Positions 43,935 through 51,708 of a DNA stretch of 64,000 bases are shown here, piece by piece (positions within the stretch are counted from its first letter, which is position 1; every line of letters starts with the position of its first letter). The position numbers were made by a program, and so were the translations under genes. The DNA lies in the NCBI RefSeq assembly GCF_003984625.1, contig NZ_RWKH01000013.1:1-64000 (forward strand). Reading direction: 5' to 3'. Source of the DNA: Variovorax sp. DXTD-1. GTDB lineage: Bacteria > Pseudomonadota > Gammaproteobacteria > Burkholderiales > Burkholderiaceae_C. Below the pieces are notes generated by a model, which searched no databases, was not told the origin of the DNA, and was given only the letters and a program-made list of their open reading frames with translations.

Positions 43935-43961
43935 AAGTACCTCACTTTATTGTAGGTACTT
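43935..43961 (+). promoter_or_regulatory. Inverted repeat, probable HxlR operator
   Basis: Perfect 8-bp arms AAGTACCT / AGGTACTT separated by 11 bases, 40 bp from the HxlR start and 61 bp from the reductase start. HxlR proteins bind GTAC-type dyads, so this is a likely site through which the regulator controls both divergent genes. Confidence 0.7.
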
Positions 43962-44021
43962 GACCGTTGGAGAGTGCAATTCCTACGATGCAGGCCTCTT
44001 CACAACTTGCGGACGACTGGC

Positions 44022-44894
44022 ATGAGCAACAAGGACATTACCGTCTTGGGCCTGGGATCGATGGGCGTGACCATCGCACGGCTCTACCTCGACAAGGGCT
44101 ACAAGGTCACGGTGTGGAACCGCACGGCCGACAAGGCAGCGGCGCTGGTGGGCCGCGGTGCCGTGCTCGCGCGCAGTGCCGCCGAAGCCTTGCGCGCAAG
44201 CCCGGTGGCACTGATGTGCGTGTATGACTACCGCGCGGCCGACGCGATTCTTGGCGCCGAGGGCGTGGCCGCGGCAATGGACGGCCGCCTGCTGGTGCAG
44301 CTCACCACCGGCAGTCCGCAGGACGCGCGCAATGCCGAAGCCTGGGCACACCGCCAGGGCGCGATCTACCTCGACGGCGCCATACAGGCCGCGCCCGACC
44401 AGATGGGGCAGCCCGACACGCCCATTCTCATGTCGGGTGCACAACATGTGTTTCGCGCGGCCGAGCCGTTGCTCGGCGTGCTGGGCGGCGGCATCGTGTA
44501 CCTGGGCGAAAAGGCGAGCGCCGCCGCGGCCATGGACCTGGCCACGCTCTCAACCATCTACGGCACCATGCTCGGCTTCTTGCACGGCGCGCGCGTGGCC
44601 GAGCACGAGGGCTTCGACGTGGCGGAATACGGCCGCATCGTGGCGGGCATCATGCCCACCTTCGCCGGGTTCCTGCAGCACGAAGGCAGCGTCATCCAGT
44701 CGGGCAATTTCGCGATATCGCAAAGCCCCATGCGCATTTCGGTGGAAGCGACCCAGCGCATCCTGCAGACCGCGCAGCAGGCCGGCATCAACACAGAGTT
44801 TCCGGCGTTCGCGGCAGGGTTGTTCCAGCGGGCCGATGCAGCGGGGCTGGATGGCGAGGAGCTCGCCGCGCTGATCAAGCTGCTGCGCAGCTGA
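44022..44894 (+). CDS. NAD(P)-dependent imine reductase-like / beta-hydroxyacid dehydrogenase family
   Basis: 290-residue Rossmann protein. The cofactor loop ITVLGLGSMGVTIA lies at residues 6-19, and VWNRT follows with an Arg that favours NADPH. The C-terminal half is helical, ending ISVEATQRILQTAQQAGINT and ALIKLLRS, which looks like imine reductases more than like hydroxyisobutyrate dehydrogenases, because the usual catalytic Lys motif (GxxGxGxxxKxxxN) is absent. Native substrate unknown. The ATG at 44022 gives the expected N-terminus. The divergent HxlR protein probably regulates it. Confidence 0.85.
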   Translation: MSNKDITVLGLGSMGVTIARLYLDKGYKVTVWNRTADKAAALVGRGAVLARSAAEALRASPVALMCVYDYRAADAILGAEGVAAAMDGRLLVQLTTGSPQDARNAEAWAHRQGAIYLDGAIQAAPDQMGQPDTPILMSGAQHVFRAAEPLLGVLGGGIVYLGEKASAAAAMDLATLSTIYGTMLGFLHGARVAEHEGFDVAEYGRIVAGIMPTFAGFLQHEGSVIQSGNFAISQSPMRISVEATQRILQTAQQAGINTEFPAFAAGLFQRADAAGLDGEELAALIKLLRS

Positions 44895-44988
44895 AGGGCC
44901 TGTTTGGGGCTAAAAAGGGCATGAAATCCTGCGGCAGCCGGAAAAAGTGTGAACAATTACACTACGCCCCGCTTTACAGGACACTTTA

Positions 44989-45885
44989 ATGAAGTGGGTT
45001 ATTCTCGCCATCTTCGCGCTCAGCGCACTCTACGTTCACTTCCGCGGCCAGGTCCGGCATCGTTTTTTCAGGCAGCTTTCTGATCATTCGACCTTCCTGG
45101 CGCCGTTGAACGCTTTCATGTACATCTTCTCGAAGGTGCCGAGCACGCCGTACCTTTCGCCCGCGCAGTTTCCGGAGATGCGCGTGCTCGAAGAGAACTG
45201 GCAGGTCATTCGCGAGGAAGCGCTGGCCATGCGCAATGGCGGCAGCATCAAGGCCTCGAGCCAGTTCAATGACGTGGGTTTCAACTCCTTCTTCAAGAGC
45301 GGCTGGAAGCGCTTCTACCTGAAGTGGTACGACGATGCGCACCCCTCCGCAGCCGTGCTGTGCCCCCGCACCACCGAATTGCTCAAGGGCATCGGCACCA
45401 TCAAGGCCGCCATGTTTGCCGAGCTCCCGCCGGGCAGCCGCCTGGTGCGCCACCGCGATCCGTTTGCGGGCTCGCTGCGCTACCACCTCGGCTTGTGGAC
45501 GCCGGGCGTCGAGGGCTGCTACATCGACGTGGACGGCCAGCGCTACCACTGGCGCGACGGCGAGGCCGTGGTGTTCGACGAAACCTACATCCACTACGCC
45601 GAGAACACGACCGACAAGGACCGCGTGATCCTGTTCTGCGACATCGAGCGCCCGCTGAAGTACCGCTGGGCCAGCGCCGTGAACCGCTGGTTTGCAAAGA
45701 ACCTGCTGGCGGCGGCCGCTTCGCCCAACGATGTTGGCGACAAGACCGGCGGCATCAACCGCGCGTTCAAGTACATCTACCAGATCCGCGTCATCGGCAA
45801 GCGTCTCAAGGCCTGGGACAAGCGCGCGTACTACCTTGTGAAGTGGTCGATCTTCGGCGGCCTTGCACTCTGGATCTTCTGGTAA
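44989..45885 (+). CDS. LpxO-like aspartyl/asparaginyl beta-hydroxylase family protein
   Basis: 298-residue membrane-associated Fe(II)/2-oxoglutarate oxygenase with hydrophobic segments at both ends (WVILAIFALSALYVHF and VKWSIFGGLALWIFW). Iron-site motifs are RHRDPFAGSLRYHLGL (His-x-Asp) and FDETYIHYAEN, with an Arg in DKDRVILFCDIERP for 2-oxoglutarate. The arrangement matches LpxO, which hydroxylates the acyl chain of lipid A, and related ornithine-lipid hydroxylases. Which lipid is modified cannot be told. It is a single gene, with AGGA before the ATG. Confidence 0.86.
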   Translation: MKWVILAIFALSALYVHFRGQVRHRFFRQLSDHSTFLAPLNAFMYIFSKVPSTPYLSPAQFPEMRVLEENWQVIREEALAMRNGGSIKASSQFNDVGFNSFFKSGWKRFYLKWYDDAHPSAAVLCPRTTELLKGIGTIKAAMFAELPPGSRLVRHRDPFAGSLRYHLGLWTPGVEGCYIDVDGQRYHWRDGEAVVFDETYIHYAENTTDKDRVILFCDIERPLKYRWASAVNRWFAKNLLAAAASPNDVGDKTGGINRAFKYIYQIRVIGKRLKAWDKRAYYLVKWSIFGGLALWIFW

Positions 45886-45935
45886 GGCGCTATCCTGTCC
45901 TTTGCCGCGCGGTGCCTGGCCACCGCTGCCAGCAC

Positions 45936-46167
45936 ATGTCCTTCGCAGACAAAGACCTGCCCATTCCAGTCGACCTTGCCAGCGCCCAGGCGCTGATCGA
46001 GGCGGTTCAGAGCGAGGCCGGCGCGCAGCAAATCGCCCTGCGGGTGCCGCCGCCCGAGCCCACCACCTGCTGCCGGGCGCGGCTGCAACGGCTGCGTGTG
46101 GGAAGGCTGGCTGGCAGCCATCGCGTATTGGCGCGATGAGGCGTCGCTGCTGCTCAGTTCACCGTAA
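45936..46167 (+). pseudogene. Frameshifted oxidoreductase-like domain protein
   Basis: The frame starting at ATG 45936 encodes MSFADKDLPIPVDLASAQAL and reaches PPPEPTTCC at 46073. It then slips: skipping one base (C46074) restores GRGCNGCVWEGWLAAIAYW and RDEASLLLSSP up to a TAA at 46165. The rebuilt 76-residue protein has the CC-x-GC-x2-CVW core of the small oxidoreductase-like family (PF09791 type). As it stands the unshifted frame runs to 46139 without the last two Cys. A real +1 mutation or a sequencing error are both possible. Confidence 0.75.
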
Positions 46168-46264
46168 AGTGCCGCTGCAGCGGCAGTAGCTCACAGATAT
46201 CTGAATGCCCGGGCGGTTGTCGCCATATAGAGTCTCCGGAACAGAAAATTCAGGAGGAACCCAT

Positions 46265-47218
46265 ATGACAGCGATTCGCCCGCGCAACGCCGCGCGCCTC
46301 GTTTCCGTTCTGGCTTTGCCGCTGGTCATTGCGCTTGCCGGATGCAAACCGCAACCGATGGAGGCGCCATCCGCCGCGTCTGGCCTGGTGGTGCCCGAGA
46401 AGCAGCAAGCCGAAAAGCTCAATGCCTACGTCGTGGCTTATAACAAGCTGCTGCAGTGGCACAGCTTCGGAAAGATCCTGCGGGAGTACCGGCGCTCCAA
46501 CCCGAAGATCGCCAAGGCCGGTGTACCGCTCGATAGCTACAGCGTTGGGGTCATCCGTGACGTCGATCGTCCCCTCAGCGCTTTCGAAGAGGCGATAGTC
46601 ATGACGCAGCAGTTACCGGAACTGGATGCCCCGGGAAGGGCGCTCAAGGCAGCGCTCGAAGCGCTCAATCCGCTGCTCAAGGAAGCTATTGCCTACGAGA
46701 CCACCAAGGAATATCTGAGTGACAAGGGCGCCAAGGCGCGCCAGATGGATGCGCCGCTGTTGGCCGCGCTCGATGCCGCCGACAAAGCCACCCACGCGTT
46801 CGGCACCGCTTTGTCGGCGCAGACGCTCAAGCGCGACGAAGCGGCGCTGGCAATGCTCAAGCCGGGCACCGTAGCCTTTCACAAGCTGAAGGTGTCGCTT
46901 GAAATCCGTAAGCTCGCCATCGCAGTCAAGGGGGCGCTCGACGACAAGGAGAACGTATCCGCCATCGATCCCGCGCTGCAGGCCGTGAGTGCCGCAAACT
47001 CCGAGCTTGGCACCCTACGCAAAGATCCGAATGCGGCATCTGCATGGGACCCGGTGTGCGCGATGTACAAGGACAAGATCGACAGCCTGATCGGGGTCAC
47101 GCGGACCTTGATGAGTGCCATGAAGGGCGGTTCGGGCAAAGGGGTCGCCGATGCCGCCAATCAGTGGTTCGACGTGCGCAACGAGGCGGTCGATGCGTCG
47201 AACAACTGCGGCGGTTGA
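46265..47218 (+). CDS. DUF3829 (YiiG-like) lipoprotein
   Basis: 317-residue predicted lipoprotein. The lipobox VIALAGC ends near residue 27. The long helical DUF3829 body includes KLNAYVVAYNKLLQWHSFGK near the start and WFDVRNEAVDASNNCGG at the end. E. coli YiiG is related and of unknown function. The ATG at 46265 has CAGGAGGA upstream, which decides it over an ATG or other start at 46205. It converges with the deaminase gene after 36 bp. Confidence 0.82.
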   Translation: MTAIRPRNAARLVSVLALPLVIALAGCKPQPMEAPSAASGLVVPEKQQAEKLNAYVVAYNKLLQWHSFGKILREYRRSNPKIAKAGVPLDSYSVGVIRDVDRPLSAFEEAIVMTQQLPELDAPGRALKAALEALNPLLKEAIAYETTKEYLSDKGAKARQMDAPLLAALDAADKATHAFGTALSAQTLKRDEAALAMLKPGTVAFHKLKVSLEIRKLAIAVKGALDDKENVSAIDPALQAVSAANSELGTLRKDPNAASAWDPVCAMYKDKIDSLIGVTRTLMSAMKGGSGKGVADAANQWFDVRNEAVDASNNCGG

Positions 47219-47223
47219 GAGCA

Positions 47224-47249
47224 TGGCACGTACCGGAGGGCGCGTGCCA
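47224..47249. terminator. Weak hairpin between convergent genes
   Basis: Arms TGGCACG / CGTGCCA (7 bp) with a 12-base loop, between the DUF3829 stop at 47218 and the deaminase stop at 47255. No T-run follows on either strand, so its role as a bidirectional terminator is tentative. Confidence 0.35.
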
Positions 47250-47254
47250 AACAG

Positions 47255-47737
47255 TCACTGGCCGCGCGCTTCCCAGAAGCCGCGGTGCGTGGCGATCATT
47301 TCGTCGGCGACTTCAGGCACCGGCCCGATCACCTCGATCTTCTTCTGTCCGCGCGCGAACACTTCGCGACAGGGCAGGCTCAGCGTGGGGTTCTCGGGAT
47401 GGTCGCCCGTGAGCGCGAGCAATGCGGTTTCTTCCGCCCCGTAAATAACGCGGCCAATGTTGGCCCAGTAGCTGGTGCCCGCACACATGGCGCAGGGCTC
47501 GAAGGTGGTGACCAGCGTGCATCGCCACAGGTAGTCCGCCGGCCAGTTCTGCGCGGCATGGCGCGCGAGCGTGGCTTCGGCGTGATTCACCGTGTCGATG
47601 TTGCCCTGCTCGGCGAGGATGGTCTCGCCGTCGGGCGCGACGAGCACGGCGCCGAAGGGGTGCCGGCCCATCGCCATCGCGCGGCGGGCGACCTCGTCGG
47701 CCCGGCGCAGCGCACGGATGATCTGGTCGCGCGTCAT
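47255..47737 (-). CDS. Nucleoside/base deaminase (copy 2)
   Basis: 160-residue cytidine deaminase-fold zinc enzyme. Motifs are VNHAEATLARHA (zinc His, catalytic Glu) and TFEPCAMCAGTSYWANIG (zinc Cys pair). The remainder, with LSLPCREVFARGQKK, resembles copy 1 (38339) and small guanine-type deaminases. It is the last gene of the operon binding protein - ATPase - permease - deaminase, 10 bp after the permease stop, so it probably acts on the imported base or nucleoside. The substrate is not settled by sequence. Confidence 0.88.
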   Translation of the reverse strand: MTRDQIIRALRRADEVARRAMAMGRHPFGAVLVAPDGETILAEQGNIDTVNHAEATLARHAAQNWPADYLWRCTLVTTFEPCAMCAGTSYWANIGRVIYGAEETALLALTGDHPENPTLSLPCREVFARGQKKIEVIGPVPEVADEMIATHRGFWEARGQ

Positions 47738-47747
47738 CCGTGGTGCC

Positions 47748-48518
47748 TTATTGGTTTTGCGAACCGCGGTGCGCCCAGCCGGTCGTGTGCTTCTCGATCA
47801 CGCTGAAGAGCTCATACATCAGCATGGCCATGGCGCCCACCACCATCAGGCCCGCGAAGGCCAAGCCCATCTGCATGGCCGAGCCGGCAGAAATCAGCAG
47901 GTAGCCGATGCCTTCGTTGGCGGCCGTCATCTCGCTCACCGTGGTGCCGACAAAAGCCAGCGTGATCGCGACCTTGAGCGAGCCGAAGAAGTAGGGCATG
48001 GAGCGCGGCAGGCCGATCTTCATGAGCACGTCCCAGCGCTTGGCGCCGAGCACGCGCAGCACGTCTTCCAGTTCGGGCTCGAGCGTGGCAAGGCCGGTGG
48101 CAATGTTGACCATGATCGGGAAGAAGCTGATCAAAAAGGCCGTGAGAATGGCCGGGCCGACGCCGATGCCGAACCACACCACCAGGATGGGCACGAAGGC
48201 CGCCTTCGGCAGCGCGTTGAAGGCCGTCATGAGCGGATAGATCGCCGCGTACGCGATGCGCGAACTGCCGATCACAAAACCCAGCAGCACGCCCACCACA
48301 ATGGCCAGGCCGAAGCCCGCCATCGTGACCCAGAAGGTGCGCCACGCATGGCCCGCGATGATTTCCTTGAATTCCCAGAACTGGTTCCAGATGCGCAGCG
48401 GGCTCGGAAAGATGAAGTCCGAAACGCCGAAGCCTGCGCAGATCACCTGCCACAGCAGGATCACCGCAACCAGCAGCAGCCAGGGCGACCAGCGTTCGAT
48501 TTGCTTGGTGTTCTTCAT
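47748..48518 (-). CDS. ABC transporter permease (SsuC/TauC type)
   Basis: 256-residue inner-membrane permease with six predicted helices. The EAA loop is LATLEPELEDVLRVLGAKRWDVLMKIGLPRSMPYFFGSL, here as usual near residues 140-180. It belongs to the family that serves sulfonates, nitrate, thiamine precursors and heterocycles. It follows the ATPase gene by 9 bp and precedes the deaminase by 10 bp. Only one permease gene is present, so it probably works as a homodimer. Confidence 0.93.
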   Translation of the reverse strand: MKNTKQIERWSPWLLLVAVILLWQVICAGFGVSDFIFPSPLRIWNQFWEFKEIIAGHAWRTFWVTMAGFGLAIVVGVLLGFVIGSSRIAYAAIYPLMTAFNALPKAAFVPILVVWFGIGVGPAILTAFLISFFPIMVNIATGLATLEPELEDVLRVLGAKRWDVLMKIGLPRSMPYFFGSLKVAITLAFVGTTVSEMTAANEGIGYLLISAGSAMQMGLAFAGLMVVGAMAMLMYELFSVIEKHTTGWAHRGSQNQ

Positions 48519-48527
48519 GGCGCGCCT

Positions 48528-49388
48528 TCAGTGGGACACCGCGGCCGCTGTCTGCGCCGCGCTGATGCCCGTGTTTCGAATGGCGCCGATGTGCCCGCGC
48601 AGTTCCAGCACGATGTCGGTGAACTCCTTGGTGTAGGTGAGCTCCAGCTCGCGCGGACGCGGCAGCTCGATTTCGCGCTTGACCACGAATCGGCCCGGGC
48701 TCTTGCTCATCACGTACACCGTGTCGGCCAGAAATACGCTTTCGCGCAGGTCGTGCGTCACCAGGATGACGTTGAACTGCTGCTCGGTCCAGAGGTCGCG
48801 CAGGATGCACCAGAGCTCCTCGCGCGTGAAGGCGTCGAGCGCGCCGAAGGGCTCGTCGAGCAGCAGCATCTTGGGCTCGTGGATGAGCGCGCGGCAAATG
48901 CTTGCGCGCTGCTGCATGCCGCCCGAAAGCTGCCACGGAAACTTGTCTTCGTAGCCCGCGAGGCCCACCTTCTGCAGCAGCTTGCGCGCGCGCTCGACGT
49001 ATTCCTTGCGCTTGGCCTTGAAGCTGGAGCGATAGGGCTCGACGATTTCGAGCGGCAGCAGCACGTTGTCGACCGTGGTGCGCCACGGCAGCAGCGAAGG
49101 CGCCTGAAACGCCATGCCCGAGATCTTGAGCGGCCCGGTCACGGGCTGGCCGTCGATGCGGATCTTGCCCATCGAAGGCATCTTGAGGCCCGTGGTGAGC
49201 TTCATGAAGGTCGACTTGCCGCAGCCCGAGGGCCCGACGATGGCAATGAACTCTCCGCGCTTCACCTTCAGGTCGATGGCCTCGACCGCGAAGTGGTTGG
49301 CGCGCAGAAGCTCCTCGTTGTAGGCGAGCCAGACGTCCTGAAAGTCGACGAAGGGTGCGGCGGCCTCGCTCGATGCGTCCGCCTGCAT
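48528..49388 (-). CDS. ABC transporter ATP-binding protein (SsuB/TauB type)
   Basis: 286-residue ATPase. Walker A GPSGCGKST, signature LSGGMQQRASICRAL, Walker B MLLLDEPFGALD and the switch His in VTHDLRES are all intact. About 50 residues precede Walker A. The ATG at 49388 shares one base with the stop of the binding-protein gene (TGATG), suggesting coupling. It energises the permease at 47748 and may also serve the orphan binding protein at 38881. Confidence 0.94.
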   Translation of the reverse strand: MQADASSEAAAPFVDFQDVWLAYNEELLRANHFAVEAIDLKVKRGEFIAIVGPSGCGKSTFMKLTTGLKMPSMGKIRIDGQPVTGPLKISGMAFQAPSLLPWRTTVDNVLLPLEIVEPYRSSFKAKRKEYVERARKLLQKVGLAGYEDKFPWQLSGGMQQRASICRALIHEPKMLLLDEPFGALDAFTREELWCILRDLWTEQQFNVILVTHDLRESVFLADTVYVMSKSPGRFVVKREIELPRPRELELTYTKEFTDIVLELRGHIGAIRNTGISAAQTAAAVSH

Positions 49389-50422
49389 CACTTGCGCAGC
49401 ACGCCGTTGAGTTCGGCCGCGGGCGGCAGCAGCGCGGCAGTCCACACGGCGTCGGGGCTCACGCGCGTCTTGGTGTTGAACGCGTCCGACACTTGCGAGG
49501 CCATCAGCGACATGCGGCCCGCATTGACCACGCCGAAGCCTTCGCTGCGCGCGTCGGCGCTGTTGATCACGGTGTCGATGGCCAGCTGCAGGCGGCGGGT
49601 TTCGAGCTTGCTGTCGATGATGCCGTCGCGCGCCTTCACCGACTCGATGCCCATCGCCGGATTGGCAATGACTTCCTTCGCTCCCTTGGCAAAGGCCGAG
49701 AGGAATTTCTTCACTGCCTGGGGGTTCTCCTTGATGAGCTTGGGCGACGCGATGATCACGTTGCCATAGAGCTTCACGCCGTAGTCGGGGTAGGGCAGCA
49801 CGACAATGTCGGCAGCCTTGGCGCCGCGCGCCTCCAGGTTCAGCAGCGAGGTAAACGTGAAGCCCGTGATCGCGTCGATGTCGCCGCGGATCAGCATGGT
49901 TTCGCGCAGCGTCGGATCCATGGCGGTCCAGTTGACTGCGCCGATGTTGTTGGCCTTGGCAAAGATCGGGAATGCGCGGCGGCCCGCGTCGAACACCGGC
50001 GCGCCGAGCTTCTTGCCGGCCAGGTCGGCCGGCTTGGCGATGCCGCTCTTCTTCAGCGTCATGACCGAGGCCGGCGTGTTGTTGTAGACCATCATCACCG
50101 CGACCGGCTTGTTGGGGCTGTCGGGGTTGTTGGCGTGGAATTCCATCAGCGCGGCAAGGTCGGCAAAGCCCATTTCGTAGGCGCCGGAGGCCACGCGCGT
50201 CACCGTGCCGCCCGAGCCGTTGCCCGCGTCGATGGTCACGTCCAGGCCGGCGGCCTTGAAGTAGCCCTTGGCGGCCGGGTGCAGGAACAGCGCGGCCGGA
50301 CCTTCGAAGCGCCAGTCGAGCTGGAACTTGATCGGCGTCGTGGTCTGGGCAAGGGCCGAAGAAAGGCCGAAGCTGAGGGCCGAGGCGGCGAGGAAGGACT
50401 GGAGCAGTTGGCGCTTGTTCAT
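49388..50422 (-). CDS. NMT1/THI5-like ABC binding protein (operon copy)
   Basis: 344-residue periplasmic binding protein with a signal peptide ending near SALAQ (residue 26). The mature part IKFQLDWRFEGPAALFLHPA and GLDVTIDAGNGSGG matches the NMT1/ThiY group and is clearly related to the orphan copy at 38881. It leads the importer-deaminase operon. The ATG at 50422 has no strong ribosome binding site; a palindrome GAATGC-TTCT-GCATTC lies 18 bp upstream. The substrate is probably a small N-heterocycle (inference from the deaminase). Confidence 0.9.
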   Translation of the reverse strand: MNKRQLLQSFLAASALSFGLSSALAQTTTPIKFQLDWRFEGPAALFLHPAAKGYFKAAGLDVTIDAGNGSGGTVTRVASGAYEMGFADLAALMEFHANNPDSPNKPVAVMMVYNNTPASVMTLKKSGIAKPADLAGKKLGAPVFDAGRRAFPIFAKANNIGAVNWTAMDPTLRETMLIRGDIDAITGFTFTSLLNLEARGAKAADIVVLPYPDYGVKLYGNVIIASPKLIKENPQAVKKFLSAFAKGAKEVIANPAMGIESVKARDGIIDSKLETRRLQLAIDTVINSADARSEGFGVVNAGRMSLMASQVSDAFNTKTRVSPDAVWTAALLPPAAELNGVLRK

Positions 50423-50440
50423 GCGAAATCCGTTGGAGGT

Positions 50441-50456
50441 GAATGCTTCTGCATTC
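50441..50456 (-). promoter_or_regulatory. Palindrome upstream of importer operon, resembles the 40007/40168 motif
   Basis: GAATGC-TTCT-GCATTC, 6-bp arms, 18 bp before the start codon. Read towards the gene it gives GCAGAAGCATTCACC, matching 12 of 15 bases with GTAGAAGCGTTCAGC at the two other promoters. A second shared string, GAACCCTCCCG, occurs both here (50489-50499) and upstream of the orphan binding-protein gene (39933-39943). Confidence 0.5.
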
Positions 50457-50609
50457 AAGCAAAAACGGTGCCCGCACGCGATTGGTGCGAACCCTCCCGA
50501 TGAACTGCCGCGGTGCAGAGTTGGGGCGCCAGCGTGGCTATGGCGCACCCGTTTTGTGAGTTCTCGCGAATTTCAGCCGAAAGAAGCTTGAAGCTTGAAC
50601 CAATTTGGG

Positions 50610-50633
50610 GCGCCGGCTTGCCGGCCGGCGCCA
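50610..50633 (-). terminator. Strong hairpin after the TRAP operon
   Basis: Perfect 9-bp stem GGCGCCGGC / GCCGGCGCC with a 6-base loop, 28 bp after the dctP stop. There is no real T-run on the minus strand, only CCCCAAATTGG, so it may stabilise the 3' end or terminate weakly before the next operon. The gap 50423-50660 has no gene. Confidence 0.45.
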
Positions 50634-50660
50634 CAGGTGTCGGCGTCGTCGCGCGCAGGC

Positions 50661-51662
50661 TCAGAGGGCGGCGCCGATCTTGCGCAGCTCGGCGATCTGC
50701 GGCGCCTTGGGCAGCCAGATCTTGTCGAACTCCGCAATGATCGGCGCGGGGTTGTAGCCGGCGTCGCTCTTGATGGCGATGCCGCTCGTCTTGAACTTGT
50801 CGATCAGGCCGAGTTCGGTGGTCACGATGTCCCTGATCTGCGCGTCGAGCGACTGCTTCACCAGGTCGGTGATGAGCGACTTGTCCTTGGCGTCGAGCGT
50901 CTGCCAGATGCGGCCCGAGACCAGCGGCGCAAAGGGCATGAACAGCGCATTCATCGGCAGCATGGTCTTCGCGACCCTGTCGAAGCGCTGGTTCCATGAA
51001 AACTCGATGTCCGCCTCCAGCCCGTCGACCTGGCCGTTCGACATGGCGTCGAAAACGGCGGGCGTGGGAATCGGCGTGGGGGCGGCGCCGAGCAATTGAT
51101 AGAAGTCGCGGTACACCGGCGTCGGGTTGATGCGCAGCTTCATGCCCTTGAGGTCGGTGGGCGTGGAAATGGGCTTGGTCGAAAACACCACCCGCATGCC
51201 GGTGATGCCCCAGCCCAGGCCGATGCAGCCCGTTTCGCGCGGCAGCACGTCGAGCAGCTTGAGCGCGGCGGGCGTGCGCACCAGCGAGGCAACGTTAGTG
51301 GTCGAGCGCACGAGGTACGGCGCATTGATGGCCGCCACGCTGGACACGCGCGAACCGAGTTCGGCCGCCTGGATCCAGCCCATGTCCAGCGCGCCGGACT
51401 GCAGCTGCTGCATCATGGCCGACTCGTTGCCGAGCTGGCCCGAATGGAACACCGTGGCGCTCAGGCGGCCGTCGGTGGCCTTCTTGAGCGCTTCGCCGAA
51501 GCTCACCGCGGCACGGTTCCACGAGTGCCCGGCCGGCGTGATGAGGCCGAGGCGGAATTCCTTGGCGGCCGCTGCACGCGACACGGTGCTGAACAGAGCG
51601 GACGACGCGGCGGCGGTACCGGCGGCGGCCTGGACGACGAATTTGCGGCGGGAGAGGGACAT
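50661..51662 (-). CDS. dctP: TRAP transporter periplasmic binding protein DctP-type
   Basis: 333-residue solute receptor. The N-terminus SLSRRKFVVQAAAG is twin-arginine-like and the signal probably ends near SRAAAA. The mature part starts FRLGLITPAGHSWNRAAVSF, and LRINPTPVYRDFYQLLGAAP holds the Arg that binds a carboxylate in this family. Together with dctQ and dctM upstream it forms a TRAP importer for an organic acid. The adjacent malic enzyme gene suggests a C4-dicarboxylate, but TRAP ligands vary widely. Confidence 0.92.
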   Translation of the reverse strand: MSLSRRKFVVQAAAGTAAASSALFSTVSRAAAAKEFRLGLITPAGHSWNRAAVSFGEALKKATDGRLSATVFHSGQLGNESAMMQQLQSGALDMGWIQAAELGSRVSSVAAINAPYLVRSTTNVASLVRTPAALKLLDVLPRETGCIGLGWGITGMRVVFSTKPISTPTDLKGMKLRINPTPVYRDFYQLLGAAPTPIPTPAVFDAMSNGQVDGLEADIEFSWNQRFDRVAKTMLPMNALFMPFAPLVSGRIWQTLDAKDKSLITDLVKQSLDAQIRDIVTTELGLIDKFKTSGIAIKSDAGYNPAPIIAEFDKIWLPKAPQIAELRKIGAAL

Positions 51663-51708
51663 GCGAGGCTCCGGTTGAGTGAAGAATAAAATCGGGCGCT
51701 TGCTGGGC

